The notes: generated by a model from the sequence alone, not told the origin. A stretch of DNA of 64,000 bases from Natronococcus sp. A-GB7 (GCF_029688865.1 NZ_JARUKV010000017.1:43615-107614), one strand, 5' to 3'. Counted from the stretch's first letter, positions 18,213 to 27,928 are shown. A program made the numbers and translations.

Positions 18213-18524
18213 TCAGGACCGGAGATACACGACGAGTGAGTCGACTGACCTGGTGACGAGAGAGCGTTCGAGTCGTCCTTGCCAGTGACTGACGTCCTCG
18301 CTGCTCAGCGACTGCACTCCCCAGGGAATGATGTGACTGTCCTCGGGCGTCCCGCCACGAATCCAGTCGTCTTGTTCAATGTCGAGAAGACCATCCATCC
18401 ACGTTCGAGTCGTCAGTGAGAGTGCAATATACTGGTCACCGTGGAACGGACGGCCGTCGTGGTTCGAGATGATGAGCCACGGACGCGCTGTGTCATCGCT
18501 TTTGTACGGATCGACGCCGTACAC
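18213..18524 (-). CDS. PemK/MazF family toxin
   Basis: 103 residues read from GTG at 18524; the domain itself seems to begin a few residues earlier (Y-V-P-G-D-V-V-Y-G-V-D-P-Y-K), so the true start may be non-standard and close to the stop of the upstream gene. The motif R-P-W-L-I-I-S-N and later G-T-P-E-D-S-H-I-I-P-W-G-V-Q are typical of haloarchaeal PemK-like proteins, which form SH3-like barrels and cleave RNA. The neighbouring winged-helix gene upstream is the expected antitoxin. The frame looks intact. Confidence 0.75.
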   Translation of the reverse strand: MYGVDPYKSDDTARPWLIISNHDGRPFHGDQYIALSLTTRTWMDGLLDIEQDDWIRGGTPEDSHIIPWGVQSLSSEDVSHWQGRLERSLVTRSVDSLVVYLRS

Positions 18525-18562
18525 GACGTCGCCCGGGACGTAAATCGGGGTCTCCTGCTCGG

Positions 18563-18937
18563 TTACGTCTCATCATCCGTGAGACTCGGATGTGGCTCGT
18601 CGGGTGCATGCTCCCGCCACGCCTCGCGGTTCTCCTCGCCGAACTGCTCGTTGAACAGCGCTGTCGCGCGAGCGTATCCGTCGTGATCCGCGAGTCGCTG
18701 CTCGTCGGTCGTAATCGCCCAGTACTGTCCCTTGTGCTCGACGAGATTACGACGCTTCAGACGGGAGAGGGCAGTGCTCACGACACCGTCGTCCAGTTCG
18801 GTTCGGCGCGCGATTTCGGACGCCTTGAACGCCCGCTCATCGTTCGCGGCGAGAAAGCCGAGGACGTGGTCGGTGCTCGAGAGTTCCTGGAGTTCGTCCT
18901 CGCTCGATCGCTCGAACGTCTCCCTATCGATCGACAT
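18563..18937 (-). CDS. Winged-helix (MarR-like) regulator, probable antitoxin of the PemK toxin
   Basis: 124 residues starting MSIDRETFERSSEDEL. The winged helix contains F-K-A-S-E-I-A-R-R-T, then G-V-V-S-T-A-L-S-R-L-K-R-R-N-L-V-E-H-K-G-Q-Y-W. The C-terminal part carries a helical and acidic tail that could wrap the toxin. It lies directly upstream of the PemK gene in the same orientation, a pairing seen repeatedly in haloarchaea. The long open frame further upstream is the antisense of the truncated coiled-coil copy, so I chose the ATG at 18935-18937. Confidence 0.75.
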   Translation of the reverse strand: MSIDRETFERSSEDELQELSSTDHVLGFLAANDERAFKASEIARRTELDDGVVSTALSRLKRRNLVEHKGQYWAITTDEQRLADHDGYARATALFNEQFGEENREAWREHAPDEPHPSLTDDET

Positions 18938-19054
18938 ACCTGCAGATAGTGTACGAGCCGTTATACATGTTACTGCTGAAAGTACTGTTACTGCGGAACG
19001 GAGCAGGTAATCGCCGACACGAGTTTCGTTCTCGACGGCAGCAACGTCTCCCGC

Positions 19055-19645
19055 GAACTCGAGAAGGGTGCCCACTGCCGCGAGGCCAACGTCGACGAAC
19101 ACGAACTCGACGCCGACTACCTCGAGCGCCTCACCAAATCCGGCGGCCACACCTACTACCGACTTCCGGATGCGGACGATCCACTCGACCGCACCAATAC
19201 AAAACTCGCGCATGGCGACTTGCTCCCGATCCAGCAACTCGCTCGCCTCGGCGAGGACATGCGTCGCTCAACCACGAACGCCCTTCCCACGCGACTCGCC
19301 GCGAAGCTCTGGAAGGCCCACACCGACTCGACGGTCGGCGACAATCCCCGGGAGCCGGGCTGTAAGAACGTCCGCGAGTACGTTACCGCCGGCGACCTGA
19401 AACACTGGACCCGTCGCCAGGAAGACGGCATCAGCGACGCCTATGCGAAAAAGCTCGTCTCGCGGACGATCGACGCCCTCCTCGAGCTCTCGAAGAACCG
19501 CCTGGCGGTCCACCGGAAGATCCAGCGCAAGAACGGCCTCTCCTATATGGAACGACGAGTCGTCCCGGCCGACGCCGACATCCCGGGTGAAAGCGCGACG
19601 AACAACAGCACACCGGAGACAGCCGACGTCCACGGCGAGCACTAG
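19055..19645 (+). pseudogene. Truncated copy of the coiled-coil protein gene
   Basis: About 196 codons match the C-terminal two thirds of the protein at 16749-17723, from E-L-E-K-G-A-H to the final P-E-T-A-D-V-H-G-E-H, without a stop. The coiled-coil N-terminus is missing. The frame continues upstream as V-I-A-D-T-S-F-V-L-D-G-S-N (19007-19045), which looks like the start of a PIN domain, so the gene may have been broken into a toxin gene. A TTG at 19220 could start a shorter product. Remnant or recombination donor; function unlikely. Confidence 0.75.
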
Positions 19646-21217
19646 TCCCCTCTCCGACGAGCACGCTCGAGCAAGCACGCACACGCTCAACGCCCACCCT
19701 ACACCCACCGAACCCAGCGAGCACGCACGGATGAGTAGCACTCGAGATCCAGATCACGAAACTCCCGCCGGACGACCACGACCGGGGTGAGGACTGGGCA
19801 ACGCGTGTCACATGCGAGGCCTGTGAGGAGTACGTCGAGTGGTTCGGTTGAGACACAGTCGCTGCTGTCGACTCACTGAACGGCTATACACAGACCGAGG
19901 CGTTCGATGCCCCAATGCCCGTTTGAGGCGGAACTCGGCAGTCCACCCGCGCAGACGGTGTGCGCTCGATCCGACCGTCCAAACGGCAATTGTCCTCGAG
20001 ACACACGTCACCGATGCGGTCTCTGTTCGCCCGAGTAGCGCTGGAGACGCGAACCGTGCAGACAGCGACGTCGAACGTATCGAAACCAAGGGCGCCAACC
20101 AGAGAGCGACCGCGATCGGTTCGGGTTCACGGTCGCCAAGGGGTAACCAATGATCGGCCGGCTTGACACCCGTCGTTGGGTAAGGGCACGAGCACCGATC
20201 AGACTCTGCTGTCCGGGTCAGTCTCGAACCTGCAGCGAATACCAGCCGGACCGAAAATACACGTTTATATAATACGGTTCGTCTTCTCAGAACGTCGGAA
20301 GGAGCAGGACGGAGTACCAGAGTCTTCCGTGACACACCACTCCGGTCTATCGATCTGTCGGCCCTTCTCCTTCTGACAATTTCTAGTAAACTCGCGTACT
20401 GATGTAGACAGAATGACCGTATCACCCAAGAGGCCTCGAGAACCAGTGAAAGACCACTGCGGTAGCGTTCCGGAACACAGTGCGTGGAAGATGCGGGCAG
20501 GCCCACGCGTTCACTACCGTCGGCGGTTGGCCCCGATGGGCCACTCGTACTGCGTGCGTTGACTGCACGATTTCAGACCAGTCGAAACCCAGCCCCAGTG
20601 TAGAGGGTTATATTAAATATGATTATTCACAAATTCCGCAATACCGCTCGCGAGCAGTGTGGGCCTCGAGAGGAGAGAGCTCTCCTCGCGTAAGCCCCAC
20701 TGACGGGAGCCACAGAGAGGACAGTTCGTCTGCTCTCCTATCGATTGTGTACGCAGATGCCTAGAGGATACAGATCACAACTGGCCTAGCGCGTCTCCGG
20801 TGACGACACTGAAGTGCATCCCGAACAGGTGTCCGGTCGTCATATCCGCTCGAATTTCGAGCGCGTAAGGGCTCAGTATGCGCCATTCCTCAGAGAATGA
20901 ACCTGATCCACTGATCGTCGGCGATACGAGAACTGCGCTCGCGGCGAACTCCCCTCTCGAGTAGTCTCCTGGGTAGATTCGAGCAAACACCCTGGGCCCG
21001 GCTCAGCGGCTCCTCATGGGACAAGGACACTCGGCTTTCCAGTTGTTGCTTCCGCGTTGCTTCCAGCGGAACTACGTGTCTTCATTTAATCTATGGCGAG
21101 AGATTTCGGGATCTAGAGCCCATACGCTCGGACAGCCGGCCTGGCCCTCCAGAAAGAAATTATCATATGCGTGGAGAGACCAGCACACTCATAAGAACGC
21201 CATCGACACGTTCGAGT
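19646..21217. other. 1.5 kb stretch with zinc-finger remnants, no supported intact gene
   Basis: After the zinc-finger remnant at 19751-19852 no intact gene is visible. Near 20480-20575 the reading W-A-T-R-T-A-C-V-D-C-T recalls the second knuckle of the same zinc-finger family. A GC-rich hairpin lies at 20670-20687 (8-bp stem). A 71-codon minus-strand frame at 20775-20990 has no recognised family. The last 60 bases are AT-rich and probably contain the epimerase promoter. Confidence 0.45.
19751..19852 (+). pseudogene. C-terminal remnant of a CPxCG zinc-finger gene
   Basis: The reading L-P-P-D-D-H-D-R-G-E-D-W-A-T-R-V-T-C-E-A-C-E-E-Y-V-E-W-F-G then stop matches the second half of the protein at 10845-11000. 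The first zinc knuckle (CPECG) and the start are gone. It follows the truncated coiled-coil copy by about 105 bases. Confidence 0.75.
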
Positions 21218-22150
21218 ATGTCCATTGATCGGCCGACCGCCCAGACGATTCTGATCACGGGTGGCGCCGGCTTCATCGGCAGCCATCTCGCAAGCGCACT
21301 CGTCGACGACAACGAGGTGCGGATCCTCGACAACCTGAGCTCGGGCAAACGAGCGAACGTCCCCGAGGCCGCAACCCTCATCGAGGGCGACCTTCGGGAT
21401 GCAGCCACGCTCGAGCGAGCCACGGCGGACGTCGATCTCATCTTCCACGAGGCAGCCCTCGTCAGCGTCCAGGGCTCGGTCGAAGCGCCGCTGACGAGCC
21501 ACTCGATCAACGCGACGGCGACCCTCGAGGTGCTCGAGGCTGCTCGTCGAGAGGACGCCCGGGTTGTGCTCGCCTCGAGTGCGGCGATCTACGGCCACCC
21601 CGAGGAGGTCCCAATTGCCGAGGCCGACCCGAAGACGCCGGCCTCACCCTACGGCATCGACAAGCTCGCAATCGATCACTACGCCCGTCGATACAACGAA
21701 CTCTACGGGCTCGAGACCGTCGCACTGCGCTACTTCAACGCCTACGGACCAGGCCAGACTGCTGGCGACTACAGCGGCGTGATCAGTATCTTCTGCGATC
21801 AGGCGATCGACGACGAGCCAATCACAGTTCACGGAGACGGCGACCAGACGCGGGACTTCGTCTTCATCGACGACATCGTCCAAGCCAACCTGAAAGCGGC
21901 CACCACCGAACAGGTCGGCACCGCCTACAACGTCGGCACTGGGACGAGCGTCACCGTTCAGGAGCTGGCCGAGACGATCGTCGACGTGACTGAGTCGAAC
22001 TCCGAGATCACGCATACGGAGGGCCGAGACGGAGACATTCGTCACAGCCAGGCCGATATCTCCGTAATCCGATCCGAGCTTGGGTACGAACCGACCGTCT
22101 CGCTTCGCGAGGGACTCAAGCAGACGGTCGAGTGGTACCGACAGCACTAA
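21218..22150 (+). CDS. NAD-dependent sugar epimerase/dehydratase (UDP-glucose 4-epimerase type)
   Basis: 310 residues starting MSIDRPTAQTILITGG. The Rossmann motif G-G-A-G-F-I-G is near residue 17, the catalytic pair Y-G-I-D-K with the upstream serine in A-S-S-A-A-I-Y-G is present, and R-Y-F-N-A-Y-G-P-G and D-G-D-Q-T-R-D-F-V-F-I-D-D-I-V are classic extended short-chain dehydrogenase motifs. It would interconvert UDP-sugars such as UDP-Glc/UDP-Gal or their N-acetyl forms in the cytoplasm. It is the first gene of the envelope polysaccharide region. The exact sugar cannot be read. Confidence 0.92.
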   Translation: MSIDRPTAQTILITGGAGFIGSHLASALVDDNEVRILDNLSSGKRANVPEAATLIEGDLRDAATLERATADVDLIFHEAALVSVQGSVEAPLTSHSINATATLEVLEAARREDARVVLASSAAIYGHPEEVPIAEADPKTPASPYGIDKLAIDHYARRYNELYGLETVALRYFNAYGPGQTAGDYSGVISIFCDQAIDDEPITVHGDGDQTRDFVFIDDIVQANLKAATTEQVGTAYNVGTGTSVTVQELAETIVDVTESNSEITHTEGRDGDIRHSQADISVIRSELGYEPTVSLREGLKQTVEWYRQH

Positions 22151-22485
22151 TCCGCCGGCAGTACCAGTTTCCCGGTCGTTTTACCATGGAACTGAATGGG
22201 GTAGCGTGCTCGAGAACTGTCACGGGAAACTACCAGCTACCGGACGACCACAGCTCTTCCGACGAGTCCCACAAGAGCGCCGCTCTCGTGAGGATACCCG
22301 AGGAATCCCAGTTCTCCTGTCTCGAGCTGGGCCTCGGTCGACGACCATCCTGTGGAACGTACCAGTTCAGGATCCAGAAACACGGTCGATCGGGATCCGC
22401 GGCCTGCTTCCCTATCGGCCTCGGATGCATGGTCGAAAGCAGTGGTAGACTCGACTTGTCAGCGATCGACCCCAAAAACCGTCAC
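22151..22485. other. Intergenic stretch before the surface-protein gene
   Basis: About 335 bases with no supported gene. A short word GGAACGTACCAGTTC at about 22353-22367 recurs near 26529 upstream of the ligase-like gene, in both cases within a few hundred bases of a start codon. Its meaning is unknown. Confidence 0.4.
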
Positions 22486-22500
22486 TATTATATAATATAT
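22486..22500 (+). promoter_or_regulatory. Probable TATA-type promoter of the surface-protein gene
   Basis: The bases TATTATATAATATAT end 28 bases before the ATG at 22529. In archaea a TATA box sits about 25-30 bases before transcription start, so the transcript would have a very short leader. The surrounding DNA is otherwise GC-rich, which makes the box stand out. Confidence 0.6.
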
Positions 22501-22528
22501 GTGTGCATGAATATCATACTCTTTAACG

Positions 22529-25500
22529 ATGACAACACGACGTCGGTTTCTTACGACAGGCTCAGGGACCGTACTCGCCGGACTGGTCGGTGGGACATCG
22601 ACGACGCTGGCCCAAGAGGGCGAGTGGTCGAGCGCCGACTCCACGACCGAGGAGACGATCAACGACGTCGTGCAATCAAGCCAGGGGCCGTACGCGGTCG
22701 GCGACGGTGGGGTCGTCCTCACCCGTCGAGCCGACGACTGGGAGGCGGTCCTCGAGCGCGGGCCGACAACCGAATCGAACCCGCTGCTGGGTGCGGGGGT
22801 CACCGACGACGGCGACCACGTCTGGTTTGCCGGCGGCAGCGGCGTCGTCGCCCGCTACGACGCTGTCGATGAAGAGCTGACCGACCACTCTGCGCCCGAC
22901 GAGATGACGAGCACCTGGGAAGCCGTCGCCGTTTCGGGCGACGCCGGTAGCGAGACGGTCCACCTGATCAACGGCTCCGGCGAGTACCTGCACGGCCAGC
23001 TGACCGACGAGGGCGGCGTCGAGTGGGGTGAGGTTGTCGAACCCGGCGGAGGATCGAGCGCACTGGGGATCGATTTCGTCGACGACGAGACCGGCTACGT
23101 CGCCGATACGACGAGCCAGGTCTACGAGACCACCGACGGCGGCGAGAGCTGGGAAACCATCGGGATCGACGGTGCGAGCGAGAGTCTGCAGGACCTCTCG
23201 GCTGTCGCGCCCGATGAGATCGCGGTCGCAGCCGAAGACGGGCTCATCTACCAGTACGACGGAGCCGGCTGGACGGCGGCCGACGTCGGCGAAGCGACCG
23301 TCCAAACCGTCGCTCGCGAGAGCGATGACGGGCTGGCGGCGGGCGCCGGCGGTGCCGTCTACGAGTACGACGACGGCGACTGGACCGACCTCGAGACACC
23401 GACCGAGAGCACGCTCCTGGGAGTGGCACTCGGGACCGAGGACGTTCCCGATACGGCCGCCGGCGAGGGTGGCGTCATCGTCGAACGCGGCGAGTATAGC
23501 CTCGAGGACGACCCCGAGCCGACGGCCGGCGAGTGGGAGACGATCGAGACGCCCGTCGAGACGGCGCTTACGGGCACCACACAGACGAGCCGTGGCCCCT
23601 ACACCGTCAGCGAGGACGGGGTCGTCCTCACCCGGCGGGCCGACGGCTGGGAGACGGTCATCGAGCGGTTCCCAGCCACCGAGCCCGAATCGCTCACTGA
23701 CGTGGCCGCAAGCGACGACGGCGACCACATCTGGTTCGTCGGCGGGAGCGGCGTCGTCGGCCGCTACGATGTCTCCGACTACCAGCTCACCGACCACTCG
23801 GCACCCGAAGTCGAGGAGGAGGACGGGAGTACGAGCCAGAAGACAAGCACCTGGGAAGGGGTTGCGGTCACCGGCGACGCCGGCACCGAGACCGTCCACC
23901 TGATCAACGGCTCCGGCGAGTACCTACACGGCCAGCTGACCGACGAGGGCGGCGTCGACTGGGACCAGGTGATCGAACCCGGTGGGGGATCGAGCGCGCT
24001 GGGCATCGATTTCGTCGACGACGAAACCGGCTACATCGCCGATACGACGAGCCAAGTCTACGAAACCACCGACGGTGGCGAGAGCTGGGAGACGATCGGC
24101 GTCGACGGCGGCTCTGCGGCATACAACGATGTCGTTGCCCGCTCCTCCGAGGAGATCTACGTCGCGACGGGTGACGGAACCGTCCTCCGGTACAACGGCG
24201 CCGTCTGGACCACGCGCTGGGCCGGCGGTAACGAACTGCTCGGTGCCGATGCCACCGATGATGAGGCCGCGCTATCGGGTGCCGAAGGGACGATCTACGA
24301 ACGCACCGATCGGAGCTGGCAGGCCGCCGACACTGACGCCGACGGGAGCCTTCAGGACGTCGGGCTCGACGAGAGCGGTGACTACCCCCATACCGCCGTC
24401 GGGGCTGGGGGGCTCGCCCTCGAAGCGGGCGCGTACGACGCCGATCCGGTCGACGACGATGAGGAGCCAGCCGACTGGGAGGCCGCCGACTCGCCGGTCG
24501 AGGCGATCCTCTACGACGTCGTCGTCGCCGAAAACGGGTACGCGGTCGGCGAGGGAGGATACGTGCTGGAACGCGAGGACGGCGAGTGGGCCGTCGTCGT
24601 TGAGGACGGCCCCGGTGAGGAAGAAAACGGGCTGAACGCCGTCGATGCGACCGACCTTGGGAGTTCGGTCTGGTTCGCCGGCGACAGCGGTGCGGTCGGT
24701 GAGTACGACGCTATCGAGGGTGAGCTGACCGACCACTCCCAGCCGGAGGAGATGACGAGCACCTGGGAAGCGATTGCCGTCACCGGCGAGGCCGGCAGCG
24801 AGACGGTCCATCTCGTCAACGGCTCCGGCGAGTACGTACACGGCTCGACACAGGCCGACGGCAGCGTCGAGTGGAGCGAGGTCGTCGAGCCCGGCGGGGG
24901 CTCGAGTGCACTGGGAATCGACTTCGTCGACGCGGAGACCGGCTACGTCGTCGACACGACCAGCCAGATCTATGAGACCACCGACGGCGGCGAGAGTTGG
25001 GAGACGATCGGCGTCGACAACGGGACGGCCGCCTACACCGCGGTCACCGCCCGAAGCGCCGAGGAGATCTACGTCTCGGCTGACAGTGGCGTCGTCCTTC
25101 GGTACAACGGCGCCGTCTGGACCACACACTGGGCCGGCGGCAACGAACTGAACGCCGTTGACGCCAATGACGACGACATCGCCGTGGCTGGGGCCGAGGG
25201 CACGATCGTCGAGCGGACGACCCGGCGATGGGCGACCGCGGAAACGCCAACCGAGGCGACGATTCACGGGATCGCGCTCAACGGAACCACGCCGAACCCG
25301 GGACTGGTCGTCGGCAACCCTGGGACGATCTTCGAGCGTGTCGAAGACGACGATGATCCCGAAGAGGAGGAACCAGAAGAGGAAGACCCAGAAGAAGACG
25401 ACCCCGAAGAGGAGGAACCAGAAGAGGAAGACCCAGAAGAAGACGACCCCGAAGAGGAGGAACCAGAAGAGGAAGACCCAGAAGAAGACGAACCTGAGGA

Positions 25501-26077
25501 GGACGAGCCCGAAGACGACGATCCTGAGGAGGACGAGCCCGAAGACGAAGACCCCGACGAGGAAGACGAAGAACCCGAAGAAAGGGACGAAACAGAGGAC
25601 GATGAAGAGGCGGATCCAGATGAGGGCGGTCCGGAAGAAGACGACCCAGAAGAGGACGGTCCCGAAGAGGACGATCCTGAGGAGGCGGATCCAGACGAGG
25701 ACAGTGATGTAGATGATCCCGATGAGGACGATGTCGACGATCAGGACGAGGAGGACGTCAGCGAGGACGATGCTGACGAGGATCCTGAGGTCGACGACGA
25801 ACCTGACGACGAGGAGTCTGATGTCGACGATCCGGCGGCGACGACCAGCCTGAGCGCAACTGATGTCGCTGCCGATGGCAGTGGCCAGTACACCGTCGCG
25901 AACGACGGCGACGCGACGGCCACGGCGACGGTCGTCGTCGACAACGAGGTCCGCCAGAAAGTGACCCTCGGAGCCGGGAAACGTGCCTCGGTTACGCTCG
26001 AGGGAACCGACGGCTCGGCCGTCCTGCTGTGTATCGATGGCCAGGAAGTCGATCGCATCTACCCTAAGAACTGCTGA
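22529..26077 (+). CDS. Large Tat-exported beta-propeller surface protein with acidic repeat stalk
   Basis: 1182 residues. A Tat signal (T-T-R-R-R-F-L-T-T) leads to an A-Q-E cleavage area near residue 28. Three similar units of about 310 residues follow (about 31-333, 334-645 and 648-935), each with G-S-E-T-V-H-L-x-N-G-S-G-E-Y, S-S-A-L-G-I-D-F-V-D and the Asp-box T-T-D-G-G-E-S-W. These are BNR/Ycf48-like propeller blades. Residues about 941-1105 form an almost purely E/D/P stalk, then a small beta domain ends in I-Y-P-K-N-C. The likely role is an extracellular binding or structural protein in the envelope. No catalytic motif was seen. Confidence 0.85.
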   Translation: MTTRRRFLTTGSGTVLAGLVGGTSTTLAQEGEWSSADSTTEETINDVVQSSQGPYAVGDGGVVLTRRADDWEAVLERGPTTESNPLLGAGVTDDGDHVWFAGGSGVVARYDAVDEELTDHSAPDEMTSTWEAVAVSGDAGSETVHLINGSGEYLHGQLTDEGGVEWGEVVEPGGGSSALGIDFVDDETGYVADTTSQVYETTDGGESWETIGIDGASESLQDLSAVAPDEIAVAAEDGLIYQYDGAGWTAADVGEATVQTVARESDDGLAAGAGGAVYEYDDGDWTDLETPTESTLLGVALGTEDVPDTAAGEGGVIVERGEYSLEDDPEPTAGEWETIETPVETALTGTTQTSRGPYTVSEDGVVLTRRADGWETVIERFPATEPESLTDVAASDDGDHIWFVGGSGVVGRYDVSDYQLTDHSAPEVEEEDGSTSQKTSTWEGVAVTGDAGTETVHLINGSGEYLHGQLTDEGGVDWDQVIEPGGGSSALGIDFVDDETGYIADTTSQVYETTDGGESWETIGVDGGSAAYNDVVARSSEEIYVATGDGTVLRYNGAVWTTRWAGGNELLGADATDDEAALSGAEGTIYERTDRSWQAADTDADGSLQDVGLDESGDYPHTAVGAGGLALEAGAYDADPVDDDEEPADWEAADSPVEAILYDVVVAENGYAVGEGGYVLEREDGEWAVVVEDGPGEEENGLNAVDATDLGSSVWFAGDSGAVGEYDAIEGELTDHSQPEEMTSTWEAIAVTGEAGSETVHLVNGSGEYVHGSTQADGSVEWSEVVEPGGGSSALGIDFVDAETGYVVDTTSQIYETTDGGESWETIGVDNGTAAYTAVTARSAEEIYVSADSGVVLRYNGAVWTTHWAGGNELNAVDANDDDIAVAGAEGTIVERTTRRWATAETPTEATIHGIALNGTTPNPGLVVGNPGTIFERVEDDDDPEEEEPEEEDPEEDDPEEEEPEEEDPEEDDPEEEEPEEEDPEEDEPEEDEPEDDDPEEDEPEDEDPDEEDEEPEERDETEDDEEADPDEGGPEEDDPEEDGPEEDDPEEADPDEDSDVDDPDEDDVDDQDEEDVSEDDADEDPEVDDEPDDEESDVDDPAATTSLSATDVAADGSGQYTVANDGDATATATVVVDNEVRQKVTLGAGKRASVTLEGTDGSAVLLCIDGQEVDRIYPKNC
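25350..25495 (+). repeat. Tandem 45-base repeats coding for the acidic stalk
   Basis: About three direct copies of a 45-base unit (start GATCCCGAAGAGGAGGAACC, then GACCCCGAAGAGG) encode D-P-E-E-E-E-P-E-E-E-D-P-E-E-D. They are nearly identical in DNA, so the stalk can lengthen or shorten by slippage or recombination. The following stretch to about 25840 is a looser version of the same repeat. Confidence 0.85.
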
Positions 26078-26701
26078 GCGCAATCCTCTGTTTGACGCCT
26101 GTCGTCATTGACGCCCCCAAATTCCGCGAATTCGCGTTTACGGAGCGTGACCGACCACTCCCGGCAACGCACGTCCTATTCAGTAGCGTATCGTCACTGT
26201 CACACCTGGGGAACGGTCCTACGACTACGTCGGGACCATCGCCGCCGATCTGCTCGAGTGCCAATAGACGGCGATAGCGCTAATATAGTCGTTCGCTGAG
26301 TTTCTCGGGAGTACTACTCAGTTCCGTTGCCTTCGTAGCTGAGTTCGTTCCTGTTATACGTGGCTTCTCTGTGGACGGGGAGGATTGAATGACTGGTAGA
26401 TAGTGGGGCTGAAAGACCGAGGAGTTGTTCTCTCGGTCCGGCCATCTGCGAAACGTGTGGGCCGCTTTCCCTGTCGGGCAGTCACCATAACAGCGAACGG
26501 AGTATTGAACGGTTGGGTTGTGTCTAACGGAACGTACCAGTTCGAGAACGACGCCCCGACCTCAAGGTCCCGTTGGCCCGCCGGACTGGTCACCGCTCGA
26601 GGACGACGTCGCCTGTTCCCCTTCCGGGGGCCGACGCGCCAATAGTTCCCCGGTATTTATCTCTCGATACGAGGGATATCCAGTTACCACGGGAGTTCAA
26701 G
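26078..26701. other. Intergenic stretch between surface protein and ligase-like gene
   Basis: About 620 bases; no convincing gene on either strand. The word GGAACGTACCAGTTC near 26529 repeats the one at 22353. Around 26650-26700 the bases become less GC-rich before the ATG at 26702. Confidence 0.45.
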
Positions 26702-27928
26702 ATGAATATACGTCACTATCTCTGGGGTATGTCGTCAGAGGAGCCGACGGTGCCGGTCTACGATCCGATTCTTGCGCTGTTGCCACTCATCAGCAGTCTC
26801 GCGGTGACGAGCTGGGTAGTGTCACAGCGGGTCGGCTACATCATGACGGGCGCGCTGTTGGTCACGGTTGCGGCGTATGGGGTGTTGATGCCCGACATCC
26901 GGCTGCAGTTCGACGCGGCGTTTCTCGTCCTGATCGGTGGGTACTGGCTCGGGTTGCTCGTCCACTACTACTACGCACCACACACCGAGTTGCTACAGTA
27001 TCTTGTCGCCACGCCACTGGCGGTGGTCGCGGCCGTGGTCGTGCTGCCGGCGTTGATCGACGGCCGGCGCCAGACGTTCACGATGGGATTGACGCTCGTC
27101 GCCACCCTGGTCGCGCTGGTCGGGATCGGGATGGTCTGGCAGGAGCTCCAGACGAGCGAGACCCTCTACGACTCCGTCGGGAGCTCGGCCTTCGGAATCG
27201 ACGGCGTTCGCACGTCCTCGATCTTCCACAATCCAAATGGGTTCGGCTTCGTCATGATGGTCGGCAGTCTCACGGCGTTGTACACGTTTCTGGCTCGGCG
27301 CGGCATAGTTTGGCTTAGTGCGCTCATGATCTGTTTGCTTGGCTTCGTCCTGAGCGAGGGAGATGCCGCCCTTGTCGGCTTTACCGCTGGTTCAGTGCTC
27401 GTCCTCTCGGGCTTCGACAGGCGGTTCGGCTTTCTCGGCATCGCGGTCGCCGCCCTCGGCGTCTACGTAGCGATCCGGCTCGGCCATGTCGGTAACGTGA
27501 TGGAAACAACACTGTTGGGTAGTGGAAACCGCGTCGACCGGTGGGTCGCCTCGCTTGGGCGCCTCGCCGAGGATCCAATGCTCGGGATCGGCTTTGCCGA
27601 CACCGCCGAGGAGATCGGCGAATCGAGGGGGCCACACAACTCCTATCTCTACCCCCTGCTGAACACAGGCATTATCGCCGGCAGCCTCTACCTCGGGGCG
27701 CTCGTCTACGCGCTGGGCCAGGGGATCCGCACACGCTGGACACCCTGGCGGGGGTTCGTCGTCGGGCTTACCGTCGCAATCTTCCTGTATATGGGGTTCG
27801 AGTCGCTGTTTCTCGGCGGGCTCAGCCCCTCCTCGATCATGTTGGGGCTCTGTCTCGGTCTCCTGTTGTACTCGTCCGAGGACAATGGTCCGGTCACCGA
27901 TCTGCGATCGAAGTTCGTCATCCGATAG
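26702..27928 (+). CDS. O-antigen ligase/polymerase-like membrane protein (full length, copy 3)
   Basis: 408 residues from MNIRHYLWGMSSEE. About ten to twelve membrane helices are visible. The large outer loop has H-N-P-N-G-F-G, D-P-M-L-G-I-G-F-A-D-T and the conserved G-P-H-N-S-Y-L that marks the Wzy_C/WaaL group, which joins or polymerises lipid-linked glycans outside the membrane. The ATG at 26702 follows lower-GC sequence; the upstream open frame is non-coding in character. Its last third is duplicated at 8452 and 10158. A broken zinc-finger gene follows at 28249. The sugar acceptor is unknown. Confidence 0.85.
   Translation: MNIRHYLWGMSSEEPTVPVYDPILALLPLISSLAVTSWVVSQRVGYIMTGALLVTVAAYGVLMPDIRLQFDAAFLVLIGGYWLGLLVHYYYAPHTELLQYLVATPLAVVAAVVVLPALIDGRRQTFTMGLTLVATLVALVGIGMVWQELQTSETLYDSVGSSAFGIDGVRTSSIFHNPNGFGFVMMVGSLTALYTFLARRGIVWLSALMICLLGFVLSEGDAALVGFTAGSVLVLSGFDRRFGFLGIAVAALGVYVAIRLGHVGNVMETTLLGSGNRVDRWVASLGRLAEDPMLGIGFADTAEEIGESRGPHNSYLYPLLNTGIIAGSLYLGALVYALGQGIRTRWTPWRGFVVGLTVAIFLYMGFESLFLGGLSPSSIMLGLCLGLLLYSSEDNGPVTDLRSKFVIR

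Noticed and set aside
20670..20687. 8-bp hairpin as a terminator or small RNA
   Set aside because: No gene ends nearby and no T-run follows; kept only as a note in the intergenic entry.
20775..20990. 71-codon minus-strand frame
   Set aside because: Some coding-like composition, but no recognised family, no clear promoter and surrounding DNA is decayed.
24272..26083. Long minus-strand open frame (about 600 codons) opposite the surface-protein gene
   Set aside because: It is the antisense of the D/E/P-rich and repeat-rich gene; its composition (runs of V, L, F and R) mirrors the plus-strand repeats and no domain is seen.
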